Of a stretch of 50,758 nucleotides of DNA, positions 1-7,128 are shown piece by piece; the first letter of the stretch is position 1; every line of letters starts with the position of its first letter. The notes beneath the pieces were generated by a model, which saw only the letters and a list, made by a program, of their open reading frames with translations, did not search any database and was not told the DNA's origin. This DNA comes from DMER64 sp964554535. GTDB taxonomy: Bacteria; Bacteroidota; Bacteroidia; Bacteroidales; UBA932. The stretch is from the NCBI GenBank assembly GCA_964554535.1, contig CAZKPB010000017.1, forward strand, positions 1 to 50,758, in the 5' to 3' direction. The position numbers and the translations under genes are program-made.

Positions 1-50
1 TAGTATGAACTCCTATCTTCGTTTATATGTAAAAAAGGACAAAAGAAGGT

Positions 51-85
51 ACCTAGCCGGAAAACATAGGGTTTTTGGGCAAGGT
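51..85. repeat. ACCTTGC-family hairpin, copy 1
   Basis: Imperfect inverted repeat: ACCTAGCC at 51-58 pairs, with one mismatch, with GGCAAGGT at 78-85, and A-rich and T-rich arms continue the stem inwards. It is the first of at least four similar elements in the left 310 bases. The same family lies beside the transposase-like gene at the right edge. Confidence 0.6.
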
Positions 86-103
86 CCCCCTCAAAAGGTA
101 CTG

Positions 104-138
104 ACCTTGCTGAAAAACCCTGCATTTTTTAGCAAGGT
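104..138. repeat. ACCTTGC-family hairpin, copy 2
   Basis: ACCTTGCTGAAAAA pairs with TTTTTTAGCAAGGT with a single G-T wobble, giving a stem of about 14 bp around a 7-base loop. Same family as 51-85, 220-254 and 272-308. Confidence 0.75.
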
Positions 139-219
139 ACTTCTTCCGTAAAACCGTACATTTACGTAATTATATATATTATAGTTGTTTGCGAAATATG
201 CCTGAAAGTCTGTAAACAG

Positions 220-254
220 ACCTTGCCAAAAAGTGTCGGTTATTTTGGCAAGGT
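220..254. repeat. ACCTTGC-family hairpin, copy 3
   Basis: Perfect 12-bp stem: ACCTTGCCAAAA at 220-231 against TTTTGGCAAGGT at 243-254, with an 11-base loop. No gene is adjacent, so a terminator role is unlikely; it fits a REP-like element. Confidence 0.78.
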
Positions 255-271
255 GACCCTCTCAATACCCC

Positions 272-308
272 GACCTTGCACAAAAACCCTGTGTTTTTGC
301 TCAAGGTC
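272..308. repeat. ACCTTGC-family hairpin, copy 4
   Basis: GACCTTG at 272-278 pairs with CAAGGTC at 302-308. After a small internal mismatch, CAAAAAC pairs with GTTTTTG, so the element is nearly symmetrical over 37 bases. Confidence 0.75.
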
Positions 309-392
309 AACGTCACAGCGCATAATACATCCTGTTCTCTCGCGAATTTACTTGTCTTCTAATAAATCTTAATAGGTTTATTCCTGAAAAAG

Positions 393-489
393 GTTGACTC
401 GGGTTATGTTATTCCGGTTAATAGTTGACTGCGGTTGTCTTATTCCGTTTATCGGTTGACTCTCATATATATTCCGTCCAAAAGTTGAC
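393..489. repeat. Short tandem repeat, about 31-bp unit, GTTGAC-headed
   Basis: GTTGAC recurs at 393, 424, 455 and 484 (spacing 31, 31 and 29 bases). Units share the pattern GTTGACT, a variable part, then TATTCCG. The units are degenerate and have no unique spacers, so this is not a CRISPR array. Confidence 0.65.
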
Positions 490-593
490 CTACAAGCAAA
501 GTCTCTATCAATTATCCTTTATATTTCAAATCAGTAGTCTCTCATATAGACTTGTGAACCCTATTTTTTGGATTCACCTCATTCTACCACTCA

Positions 594-628
594 GACTGTC
601 TACGAAAATCGCCAAAAACGCGTATAGT
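594..628. repeat. GACTRT-family hairpin, copy 1
   Basis: GACTGTCTACG at 594-604 is partly complementary to the CGTATAGT end near 621-628, around an AATCGCCAAAA core. It is one of four related elements spaced at about 52 bp or twice that. Confidence 0.5.
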
Positions 629-645
629 GGGCCTCCAAAGTAGTT

Positions 646-682
646 GACTGTATACGTTTACCCCCGTTTTGCGTAAACAGTC
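646..682. repeat. GACTRT-family hairpin, copy 2
   Basis: GACTGT, one mismatch, TACG at 646-656 pairs with CGTA, one mismatch, ACAGTC at 672-682: a 10-bp stem with one A-A mismatch. Starts 52 bases after copy 1. Confidence 0.62.
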
Positions 683-751
683 TGCTTTTCAACTTATCAA
701 GAAAATAGCTAAGTGTCTGTATATCAGCTATTATGTGTTTATGGTAATTTC

Positions 752-787
752 GACTATCTACGTTTATCGCCAAAAACGTACACAGTG
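752..787. repeat. GACTRT-family hairpin, copy 3
   Basis: GACTATCTACGTTT at 752-765 pairs imperfectly with AAACGTACACAGT ending at 787. It shares the TCGCCAAAAACG core and a following GTGGGCC with copy 1. Starts 106 bases (twice 53) after copy 2. Confidence 0.58.
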
Positions 788-803
788 GGCCCTAGAAGTG
801 GCC

Positions 804-839
804 GACTATCTACGAAAATCGCGATTAACGTCAACAGTC
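804..839. repeat. GACTRT-family hairpin, copy 4
   Basis: GACTATCTACG at 804-814 and CGTCAACAGTC ending at 839 form an imperfect stem. Starts 52 bases after copy 3. Confidence 0.55.
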
Positions 840-1042
840 ATCGTCAATAGTCCAAATTTTTCCGGAAAACTTTTTGGGTTGAACCCTCGCCGTCCTTGAC
901 GGAAAATATGTAGCCGGCCTCGGAGTCAGGGCCACTTATTTCCCGGCGGGAGACAGCTTGATTTGTTGGAGAACGCCCGGCACCCCGGGCACGGATTCAG
1001 AAAAATAGCACGAGGGTCAATCTTGCTTGCAATGACCGGTAT
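840..1042. other. Non-coding stretch, nothing identified
   Basis: No convincing gene, RNA or promoter is seen between the left-edge repeat array and the dfx terminator. The only visible feature is a short GC-rich palindrome (CCCGG / CCGGG) near 987-1000. Confidence 0.4.
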
Positions 1043-1082
1043 AAAAAAAAAAGAAGACGACTGTACTTTATAGTCGTCTTCT
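1043..1082 (-). terminator. Rho-independent terminator of dfx
   Basis: Read on the minus strand, an 11-bp perfect stem (AGAAGACGACT at 1052-1062 against AGTCGTCTTCT at 1072-1082) is followed by about nine T residues (the A-run at 1043-1051). It lies 26 bases past the stop of the superoxide reductase gene. Confidence 0.88.
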
Positions 1083-1107
1083 AGTCTTTTGGGTTGGCCG
1101 TAACGTA

Positions 1108-1482
1108 CTAAAGCTCTGTTTTCCAAAGTCCGTGCAAGTTGCAGTATTCGTAGACTGCGATAGGCTTGCCGGCACAGGTGCAGAAAACCGCGGCGGGTGT
1201 GTCGGTCAGGTCAATGCGCTGGCCGCCGTTGTCGGTTTCTACATAGATGAATACAATGTGGTGTTCCTTGGTCATGGGGTGGGGGATACTGCCTATTTCC
1301 ACCTTAAGGGAACAATCCTCACCGAGTGTAACTACAGGGACGTGTTTTTCCAAACTTGCATCCACCGTATTGGCAACAAGTGGTGTCATCTCTTCTGAGC
1401 AGCATACTACCGGTACGCCCGAGTCAGAGATTTTCTCAATCACATTGCCGCAATGCTTGCATACATAAAATTTCGGGTTCAT
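1108..1482 (-). CDS. dfx: Desulfoferrodoxin (class II superoxide reductase)
   Basis: Cytoplasmic non-haem iron enzyme that reduces superoxide to hydrogen peroxide without making oxygen, which suits an anaerobe. The 124-residue protein has the N-terminal rubredoxin-like desulforedoxin domain with four Cys (C8, C11, C27, C28). The neelaredoxin-type domain follows, with the iron ligands expected of the family: His in EKHVP, two His in HPMTKEHHI, and the C-terminal CNLH pair. I chose the ATG at 1480-1482 because the protein then begins directly with the desulforedoxin domain; the longer upstream reading adds about 45 residues with no homology I recognise. Monocistronic: it ends in a strong terminator and is divergent from the acyl-CoA synthetase. 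Family assignment is secure; activity is inferred from ligand conservation. Confidence 0.93.
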   Translation of the reverse strand: MNPKFYVCKHCGNVIEKISDSGVPVVCCSEEMTPLVANTVDASLEKHVPVVTLGEDCSLKVEIGSIPHPMTKEHHIVFIYVETDNGGQRIDLTDTPAAVFCTCAGKPIAVYEYCNLHGLWKTEL

Positions 1483-1624
1483 TGTCTCTTTGTTTTTTAT
1501 AGTGATATGGCAAATAGCAACAAATATTCTGCCACAAATAGTTGTATTTCGCCACATATTTCGGTTACCGGTCACATAGCAAGGGCGTATACCCCTGTTT
1601 TTAGAATAAAAGGCCATGGAACGT

Positions 1625-1632
1625 TATGTTTG
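1625..1632 (+). promoter_or_regulatory. -7 box for the acyl-CoA synthetase gene
   Basis: TATGTTTG matches the Bacteroidota -7 consensus TAnnTTTG and sits about 29 bases before the ATG at 1661. It lies inside the longer open frame that could start at 1616, which argues against that start. The -33 element is weak. Confidence 0.5.
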
Positions 1633-1660
1633 CGAGAAAATATTTAAGAACATCTTTACA

Positions 1661-3343
1661 ATGATTGCGCAAAATTTAATTGAACTGTACCAGCAGAGTT
1701 TCCGTTCCAATGCCCAACGGAGCGCTTTGACCGATTATCCCACCAAAGAAACGTATACCTATCTGGAGGTGGCCGTGTGGATAGAGAAATTCCATTTGAT
1801 TTTTAAGGAAGCCGGGCTGCAGCCGGGAGACAAAGTGGCGCTGACGGGTCGTAATACCGCCCGCTGGGTGATTGCTGAACTTGCCGTAATGACTTACGGT
1901 GCGGTTATTGTTCCCATTCTTCAGGATTTTCACACAGAAGACATCAATCATATCATAGATCATTCCGAGTCTAAACTGCTGTTTGTGGATGCGGCCCATT
2001 TTCAGGGCATTGATACGGCGCAGGCGGGGCGGTTGGCGGCTGTTTTTGCACTGGAGGACTTCAGGTGCATTTACGAACGGCAGGGCACCAAACTTACGGA
2101 GTTCACGGCCCAAGTGGACCGTCATTTTGCGCAGAAACATCCGCGGGGCTACTCGGCCGATGATATTGTGTTTGCAAAGGTTCCCAACTCTCAGATGATG
2201 TGGTTGAGTTATACTTCGGGGACCACGGGCAACAGCAAGGGGGTAATGATTTCCGGAAATAGTCTTGCCTCTAATATTTTGTATGCCACTCGCATTGCCA
2301 AGATGTGGATTCCGGGGGGCAACGAGCTGTCTTACCTGCCGTTGGCGCACGCGTACGGCGGGGTGTTTGACGTGCTGGCGCCGCTCACCATTGGTTCGCA
2401 CATTTACCTTTTTGGGAAACTGCCGGCAGCCACTATTATGATTAAGGCGCTCAATGAGGTGCATCCCTATTCTTTCTTGTCGGTGCCGCTGTTGATTGAA
2501 AAAATCTGCAAGGCCAAAGTGTTCCCCATGCTTGAAAAGAATCCGGTAAAGACGCTGGTGAAGATTCCGGCGCTTAATAAGTTGATTTATAGTATTATTA
2601 ATAAGAAGATTAAGGCGGTGTTCGGAGGAAAGGGGCTGTGGGAGATGAATATGGGAGGGGCTGCGGTGGATCCTTGTGTGGAAGCGCTGCTTATGAAAAT
2701 GAAGTTTCCCTTTACGGTAGGTTACGGGATGACCGAATGCGGGCCGCTGATCAGTTATACCACGCATTCCAAATATAAGGCGGGCTCTTGCGGGGCCATC
2801 ATTCCGGGGATGGAAGTGCGGATTGACTCGGCTGACCCTTATAAGATTCCTGGGGAAATTTGCGTGAAAGGAGAAAATGTGATGATGGGGTATTACAAGA
2901 ATCCCGAAGCCACGGCGGAGGTCCTGAGCGAGGACGGTTGGTTGCGTACCGGGGACCTGGGGATTATTGACAAGGACCAGACCATTTATATCAAGGGGCG
3001 TTGCAAGACCATGATTCTGTTGTCCAACGGGCAGAATATTTACCCCGAACAGATTGAATTCAAGTTGAACAATTTGCCGCTGGTGGCGGAGAGTCTGGTG
3101 GTGCTCAAAGAAGGCCGTCTGGTGGCGCTGGTGTATCCCAATACAGAGGAGATTACCCAACGGAGGCTTACTCCGGCCGAGGTGGAAATTACTATGGAAC
3201 AGAATGTAAAAACGTTAAATGCATCCGTGGCCGCTTATGAAAAGATAGCAGAAATTGAGTTGCAAGAGGTGGAATTTGAAAAAACGCCCAAGAAAAGTAT
3301 TAAGAGGTATCTTTATACAAATCTGGGCGGGGCCTCCAAATAG
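1661..3343 (+). CDS. AMP-dependent long-chain acyl-CoA synthetase
   Basis: Activates a fatty acid to acyl-adenylate and then to acyl-CoA. The 560-residue protein has the P-loop-like adenylate motif YTSGTTGNSKG (from about residue 184), the A5 motif GYGMTECG (about 354), the A7 motif WLRTGDLG (about 427), and the hinge/A8 region with GRCKTMI and NGQNIYPEQIE. The C-terminal A10 lysine region is KTPKKSIKR. The length fits the FadD class of Bacteroidota. I chose the ATG at 1661 over the in-frame ATG at 1616 because a -7 promoter box overlaps the latter and the extra 15 residues do not look like family sequence. No fatty-acid oxidation genes are nearby, so a role in membrane-lipid recycling or exogenous fatty-acid use is only inference. 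Confidence 0.9.
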   Translation: MIAQNLIELYQQSFRSNAQRSALTDYPTKETYTYLEVAVWIEKFHLIFKEAGLQPGDKVALTGRNTARWVIAELAVMTYGAVIVPILQDFHTEDINHIIDHSESKLLFVDAAHFQGIDTAQAGRLAAVFALEDFRCIYERQGTKLTEFTAQVDRHFAQKHPRGYSADDIVFAKVPNSQMMWLSYTSGTTGNSKGVMISGNSLASNILYATRIAKMWIPGGNELSYLPLAHAYGGVFDVLAPLTIGSHIYLFGKLPAATIMIKALNEVHPYSFLSVPLLIEKICKAKVFPMLEKNPVKTLVKIPALNKLIYSIINKKIKAVFGGKGLWEMNMGGAAVDPCVEALLMKMKFPFTVGYGMTECGPLISYTTHSKYKAGSCGAIIPGMEVRIDSADPYKIPGEICVKGENVMMGYYKNPEATAEVLSEDGWLRTGDLGIIDKDQTIYIKGRCKTMILLSNGQNIYPEQIEFKLNNLPLVAESLVVLKEGRLVALVYPNTEEITQRRLTPAEVEITMEQNVKTLNASVAAYEKIAEIELQEVEFEKTPKKSIKRYLYTNLGGASK

Positions 3344-3363
3344 TTATTTTAGTTGTTTTGAAA

Positions 3364-3398
3364 AAAGAGGGCGGCTTCATTATGAAGCCGCCCTCTTT
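3364..3398. terminator. Bidirectional terminator between convergent genes
   Basis: Near-perfect 16- to 17-bp stem (AAAGAGGGCGGCTTCA against TGAAGCCGCCCTCTTT) with a tiny loop. It is flanked by A residues on the left and T-rich sequence on the right, so it can serve both the acyl-CoA synthetase (plus) and blaR1 (minus). A second small palindrome (TTACCCG / CGGGTTA) lies at 3401-3418, at the blaR1 stop. Confidence 0.85.
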
Positions 3399-3415
3399 AG
3401 TTACCCGATAACGGG

Positions 3416-4762
3416 TTATTTTTTGAGGATTATCCGGATAATGGGAATATCCGTATCCTTTTCCACCGATATGGATTCAATCCGGTCGGCGGTTATGGCG
3501 TTCATTTCTTCCGGAGTGATTTTCTTGCCGTCCACAAAGATTATGGGGTCGAGCGTTCCGTTGGCTGAGGTTCCGTCGCCTTTTTTCCGTAAGGTGATTT
3601 TAACGGCGGTAGTGTCGTTAACCTCTTTTTCCATAGGGGAAACTTCGGCTTTGTAACCAACAATAATAATATCATCTGCCTTTGCGGCTTGTTTTGCATC
3701 GGCACTTTTTAGAGTAATGCGCACCTGATTGCGTCTGTTGGACTTGTTCACTGCAATATTTTCAATGGTGTTGGGGTCCAGGGCATCCACAATAGTTTTG
3801 GAAACCTTTTCATTATTTATGTAATACGTTACGGTATCCGGCAAAGAAACATTACCTTTGTCAACGGAAACAGCCGCAGTAGAAGGCTCGGCAGGGGCGT
3901 AGACGGTTTGAGTCTTGGCATTTACGGCCAGAGAGATTCCTATTACGGGAAGGAGCATCAGCACTTTAAGAAGTGCCACGGAGTTGGATTTTTTTGGATT
4001 CATCATAGTAATACGATTTTTTAGTGTGCTGTTATTAAAGCTGTTGGCAATGGAGTAGCCGCTCTGTCCAACAGCTTTTTTAATTAATAAAAGTTGATAT
4101 TGTGAAGCATTAATGCCGCTTTTGAGTACGCAATCATCGGCCTGGTATTCGTGCAGGGCGCGCAGGTCCTGACGTAACATCCAGACGGCCGGGTTAAACC
4201 ACTGGAAGGCGGTGATAAGGTCGGTAAAGAGGATGTCGTACGAATGGCCCAGGGCCCGGTGGGCTTTCTCGTGTCGAATGATCTCCTCGGGTAGCGCCTG
4301 CCAATCCGTTTCTGATACTACTATGTAGGACATCCAGCTGAATGGGCAGATGTCCTTGTCGCAAACAATGACTTGGGTGCCGTCTTCCAGAAATTCTTTA
4401 CGGCCCTTGCGGATAAGGCGCATCACTTTGGCCAGGGAGCGCAGCGTCTTGAACCCTACCGCCAGTATTCCGGCCACCAGGATGCCCAATAATACATTGG
4501 GAATCATTGGTGAAGCGGTCTGTTCCAGAATGGCCGAGGCAGCCTGCGAGTCCAGCAGAGGCGTGGCGGGCAGTGGTACGGTTTTTTCCACGGTAATGAC
4601 GCAGAAGGGCAGCAAAAATGACAGGGCCGCAGTAGAGAGTAGCACTATCCGGTTCACTTTATGAAAGGTCTCTTTGTTCAGCAGCAGGCGGTACCCCATA
4701 TAGAAGACGGCCAGCAGTACGGCGGCTTTCAGTTCATAGACAAGGAGGGTGGTTGCGTTCAT
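3416..4762 (-). CDS. BlaR1/MecR1-type M56 membrane metallopeptidase with plug-like C-terminus
   Basis: Membrane-embedded zinc protease expected to relieve repression by the adjacent BlaI-family repressor. Membrane segments lie near residues 8-25 and 35-55, with another before the protease domain. The zinc motif HEKAH is at residues 164-168, followed by the ADDCVL region that carries the third-ligand area of the family. In place of a penicillin-binding sensor domain, the C-terminal 150 residues carry two TonB-plug-like repeats (VTYYINNEKV..IENIAV and PIIFVDGKKI..IESISV). The signal sensed is therefore unlikely to be a beta-lactam. It overlaps the upstream blaI gene by 4 bases, so the two are translated together. 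No beta-lactamase gene is in the window. Confidence 0.85.
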   Translation of the reverse strand: MNATTLLVYELKAAVLLAVFYMGYRLLLNKETFHKVNRIVLLSTAALSFLLPFCVITVEKTVPLPATPLLDSQAASAILEQTASPMIPNVLLGILVAGILAVGFKTLRSLAKVMRLIRKGRKEFLEDGTQVIVCDKDICPFSWMSYIVVSETDWQALPEEIIRHEKAHRALGHSYDILFTDLITAFQWFNPAVWMLRQDLRALHEYQADDCVLKSGINASQYQLLLIKKAVGQSGYSIANSFNNSTLKNRITMMNPKKSNSVALLKVLMLLPVIGISLAVNAKTQTVYAPAEPSTAAVSVDKGNVSLPDTVTYYINNEKVSKTIVDALDPNTIENIAVNKSNRRNQVRITLKSADAKQAAKADDIIIVGYKAEVSPMEKEVNDTTAVKITLRKKGDGTSANGTLDPIIFVDGKKITPEEMNAITADRIESISVEKDTDIPIIRIILKK

Positions 4763-5124
4763 TGCCGTGTGTCGTTTTTGATTTGTTCAACGAGGGTATT
4801 AAGTTCTTCAACAGAGATTTTGTCTTCTTTGACAAAGGCCGATACGGCGTCCAGATATGAGCCGGCAAAAAAGTGCGATATCATGCCGCTGATGGCGCTT
4901 TTGCCGTAGGCCTCCTTGCTCACCAACGGAAAATACTGGTAAGTGTTTCCATAGGCAATATGATCTAGGAATCCGTTGCTTTCCAGAATTCGCACCATGG
5001 TGGACAAGGTGTTGAAGTGGGGTTTGGGATCGGAGTATTTTGCCAGCAATTCCTTGACAAACAGGGGTCCTTCGGCCCAGAAGAACTCCATTATTTCACT
5101 TTCTTTATTTGTTAGTCGTTTCAT
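4759..5124 (-). CDS. BlaI/MecI-family transcriptional repressor
   Basis: Small (121 residues) winged-helix DNA-binding repressor, inactivated by cleavage by its partner M56 protease. The N-terminal sequence (LTNKESEIMEFFWAEGP) and the recognition region FNTLSTMVRILESNGFL match the family, and the C-terminal third supplies dimerisation. First gene of a two-gene operon with the M56 protease (4-base overlap). The upstream region carries a phased array of TAACTAA boxes that overlaps its likely promoter, which suggests autoregulation. It could also control the divergent histidine kinase gene, whose start is 142 bases away. Confidence 0.9.
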   Translation of the reverse strand: MKRLTNKESEIMEFFWAEGPLFVKELLAKYSDPKPHFNTLSTMVRILESNGFLDHIAYGNTYQYFPLVSKEAYGKSAISGMISHFFAGSYLDAVSAFVKEDKISVEELNTLVEQIKNDTRQ

Positions 5125-5131
5125 AACAATG

Positions 5132-5139
5132 CAAATGTA
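5132..5139 (-). promoter_or_regulatory. -7 box for blaI
   Basis: On the minus strand TACATTTG matches TAnnTTTG and ends 8 bases before the ATG, so the transcript would have almost no leader. The first TAACTAA operator box overlaps it. Confidence 0.5.
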
Positions 5140-5198
5140 ACTAATTCTTTTAATTTGCTAACTAAATTTTTTAATTATTTAACTAAATATTTTAGTTA
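5138..5198. promoter_or_regulatory. Phased TAACTAA operator array of the BlaI repressor (putative)
   Basis: TAACTAA occurs at 5138, 5159 and 5180, exactly 21 bases (two helical turns) apart. The last copy forms a perfect inverted repeat, TAACTAAA-tat-TTTAGTTA, at 5180-5198. The array covers the blaI promoter and faces the divergent histidine kinase gene. Binding by the adjacent BlaI-family protein is inferred from position and symmetry. Confidence 0.68.
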
Positions 5199-5233
5199 CG
5201 ACAAAGGCACCATAAGAATGCAATGGAAAAAAC

Positions 5234-5241
5234 TATCTTTG
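5234..5241 (+). promoter_or_regulatory. -7 box for the histidine kinase operon
   Basis: TATCTTTG matches TAnnTTTG and lies 26 bases before the ATG at 5267, next to the TAACTAA operator array. Confidence 0.5.
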
Positions 5242-5266
5242 CAGTAATACCAAACCCGTATACCGG

Positions 5267-6556
5267 ATGAAAAATATTTACCGTTGGTTTGCCGTCATTT
5301 TTTTGCTTTTTGCCTTTGTGGTGGTGGTCATTCAACTGGACAGGGAAAAGCAGTATACCACAGAAGCGTTGTGTGCCGAGTTGAATGCCTACGCGCATAT
5401 GTGCGATGCCTATATGAAACGGACAGCCGACACGGTGGCAGTGGCCGCCATTCTGCCCCGACAGATCCGCTTTACTTTGGTAGACCGTAACGGCAGGGTG
5501 CAATACGACAATGTGGTGCACGATGTGTCTGATATGCCCAGCCACTTGGACCGACCCGAGGTGGTCGGGGCCATGCACTACGGCACGGGTTATGCCGTCA
5601 GACTATCTTCTTCCGTGGACAGTACTTATCTTTATTATGCGCTAAAAACCGATAACGGGGAGTATATACGTGTGGCGATGCCCTACAGAGTGACTTTTAA
5701 GGATGCCATAAGTAAAGAGACGTTTTTGATTTACGGGCTTACCTTGCTGCTTTTGGGTTGCCTGCTGATTTTGCTTTTTTACAGAGAACGGTTGGGAAAG
5801 AAAATATTGAAGGCGGACGAGCAACTGGAAGATACCATGCGTCAGGCTGCGCTGCAACAGGAAAAAAATCGGAAACTGAAGCGCGAGATGACCAACAATA
5901 TTGCTCATGAACTGAAGACTCCCGTGAGCAGCATCCGTGGATTTCTGGAAATTTTGAGTACCACGGATAACATTCCGGAAGAGAAGAAACGCTATTTTAT
6001 AGAACGGGCTTATCAGCAGACACTCCGTCTTTCCGACCTTGTTACGGATATAGCCTTGATAACCAAACTGGAAGAGGCGGAAACGCTTTTTCCCAGAGAA
6101 ACGGTGAATTTACGAGCCGTGGCCGAGGAGGCCGTGGCCGAGTTGGAGCCTGCCCTTACGGAGGCATCCATCTCTCTGACCGACGACCTGCCCGCGGAGT
6201 TGCAGTTGTCAAACGCCAACCACAGCCTGCTTTTTGCCGTATTTCGCAATTTGGTGGAAAACACCGTCAGATATGCCGGGAAAGGGGTGCAGATTGTGAT
6301 TCGAGTGGAAGACACACCGGCAGACGGCTACGTTCACATAGAATTTTACGATACGGGCAAGGGAGTGCCCGAGGATTGCCTGGAACGGATATTCGGCCGT
6401 TTTGAGCGCCTTGATAAGGGCCGAGACCGACGCACCGGCGGTACGGGTCTGGGCCTTTCCATTGTAAAGCACGCCGTGTCGTTCCATCACGGCAGCATCA
6501 AGGCGCAGAACCGTCCGGGCGGAGGACTGGCGTTTTATTTTACACTTGCCTTATGA
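5267..6556 (+). CDS. Membrane sensor histidine kinase
   Basis: Two-component sensor of 429 residues. A first membrane helix (about 6-23) and a second (about 145-170) enclose a periplasmic domain of about 120 residues. The HisKA motif NNIAHELKTP has the phospho-accepting His at 214. The ATPase domain has an N-box near 328, DTGKGVPE near 362 and GGTGLGLS near 391. Its layout resembles RprX-type kinases of Bacteroides, but no response regulator is adjacent, so its partner must be elsewhere. Its stop overlaps the next start (ATGA), so it is translationally coupled to an Smr-domain gene, an unusual partnership for a kinase. Confidence 0.9.
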   Translation: MKNIYRWFAVIFLLFAFVVVVIQLDREKQYTTEALCAELNAYAHMCDAYMKRTADTVAVAAILPRQIRFTLVDRNGRVQYDNVVHDVSDMPSHLDRPEVVGAMHYGTGYAVRLSSSVDSTYLYYALKTDNGEYIRVAMPYRVTFKDAISKETFLIYGLTLLLLGCLLILLFYRERLGKKILKADEQLEDTMRQAALQQEKNRKLKREMTNNIAHELKTPVSSIRGFLEILSTTDNIPEEKKRYFIERAYQQTLRLSDLVTDIALITKLEEAETLFPRETVNLRAVAEEAVAELEPALTEASISLTDDLPAELQLSNANHSLLFAVFRNLVENTVRYAGKGVQIVIRVEDTPADGYVHIEFYDTGKGVPEDCLERIFGRFERLDKGRDRRTGGTGLGLSIVKHAVSFHHGSIKAQNRPGGGLAFYFTLAL

Positions 6557-7107
6557 TAGCGGTCAAAACCAGAGTGACGGTAGGGGAGTATCCTTGTGAC
6601 GGAACCGTGGTCTGTTGTGAAGCAGGCTTTGTGACGGTGCTTATGGACGACGGGATGGAACTGCGGGTCCGGTCAGAGGAATGTATGGAGGCTTTGACCT
6701 CTTCCGAGCGGGAACAGTTGCTCAATGTGAAGGTGAAACGCAAGAAAGGGGACCGCACAAAGGTCGGGCCCGTAGCTGGGAACGCGCCGTGCGCCGGAAG
6801 GTCTCCGGCCGGGCACCGCTCCCGCTCGTTGGAAGTGGACCTGCACCTGGAGGCCTTGCAGCAAGCGCACTTGTTCACTCCCGGAGATATTCCTTTGCAG
6901 GCACAGTTGGACCGCTTTGATAGTGTAATGCGGGCTCACGCCTCCCATAAGGGAATGAAAATATACTTTATCCATGGAGTAGGGCAGCAAACGCTCAAGA
7001 CGGCGCTGCAGTCCGCTTTGCGCACCCGTTACCCGTCCTGCGGCTGTGAAGAGGCTCCCTACCATCTGTACGGGGTGGGAGGGGCACTGTTAATTACTAT
7101 TTTGTAA
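6553..7107 (+). CDS. Smr-domain protein
   Basis: 184-residue protein with a small beta-rich N-terminal region and a C-terminal Smr domain, a fold that acts on nucleic acid as an endonuclease in several families. The Smr marks are a DLH motif near residue 95 (LEVDLHLEAL) and the HGVGQQTLK motif near 141, matching the family HGxGxGxLR. The linker between the parts is rich in Gly, Pro and Arg. The start overlaps the histidine kinase stop by 4 bases. The specific substrate cannot be told. Confidence 0.75.
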   Translation: MIAVKTRVTVGEYPCDGTVVCCEAGFVTVLMDDGMELRVRSEECMEALTSSEREQLLNVKVKRKKGDRTKVGPVAGNAPCAGRSPAGHRSRSLEVDLHLEALQQAHLFTPGDIPLQAQLDRFDSVMRAHASHKGMKIYFIHGVGQQTLKTALQSALRTRYPSCGCEEAPYHLYGVGGALLITIL

Positions 7108-7128
7108 AAATATATAATACAATACGTT

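Noticed and set aside
425..899. Two short open frames (72 and 76 codons) in the left repeat zone
   Set aside because: They run through the hairpin and tandem repeats and show no protein features; chance frames.
1..900. Repeat-rich left edge as a CRISPR array
   Set aside because: Units are degenerate, self-complementary or in direct tandem, with no unique spacers of constant length and no cas genes in the window.
1616..1660. Upstream ATG at 1616 for the acyl-CoA synthetase
   Set aside because: A -7 promoter box at 1625-1632 lies inside the extra segment, which also lacks family similarity.
1676..3160. Long 494-codon frame antisense to the acyl-CoA synthetase
   Set aside because: Composition is rich in His, Arg, Gln and Asn as expected for an antisense shadow; the plus-strand gene has clear family motifs.
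3416..5124. BlaR1/BlaI pair as a beta-lactam resistance module
   Set aside because: No beta-lactamase gene is nearby and the sensor lacks a penicillin-binding domain.
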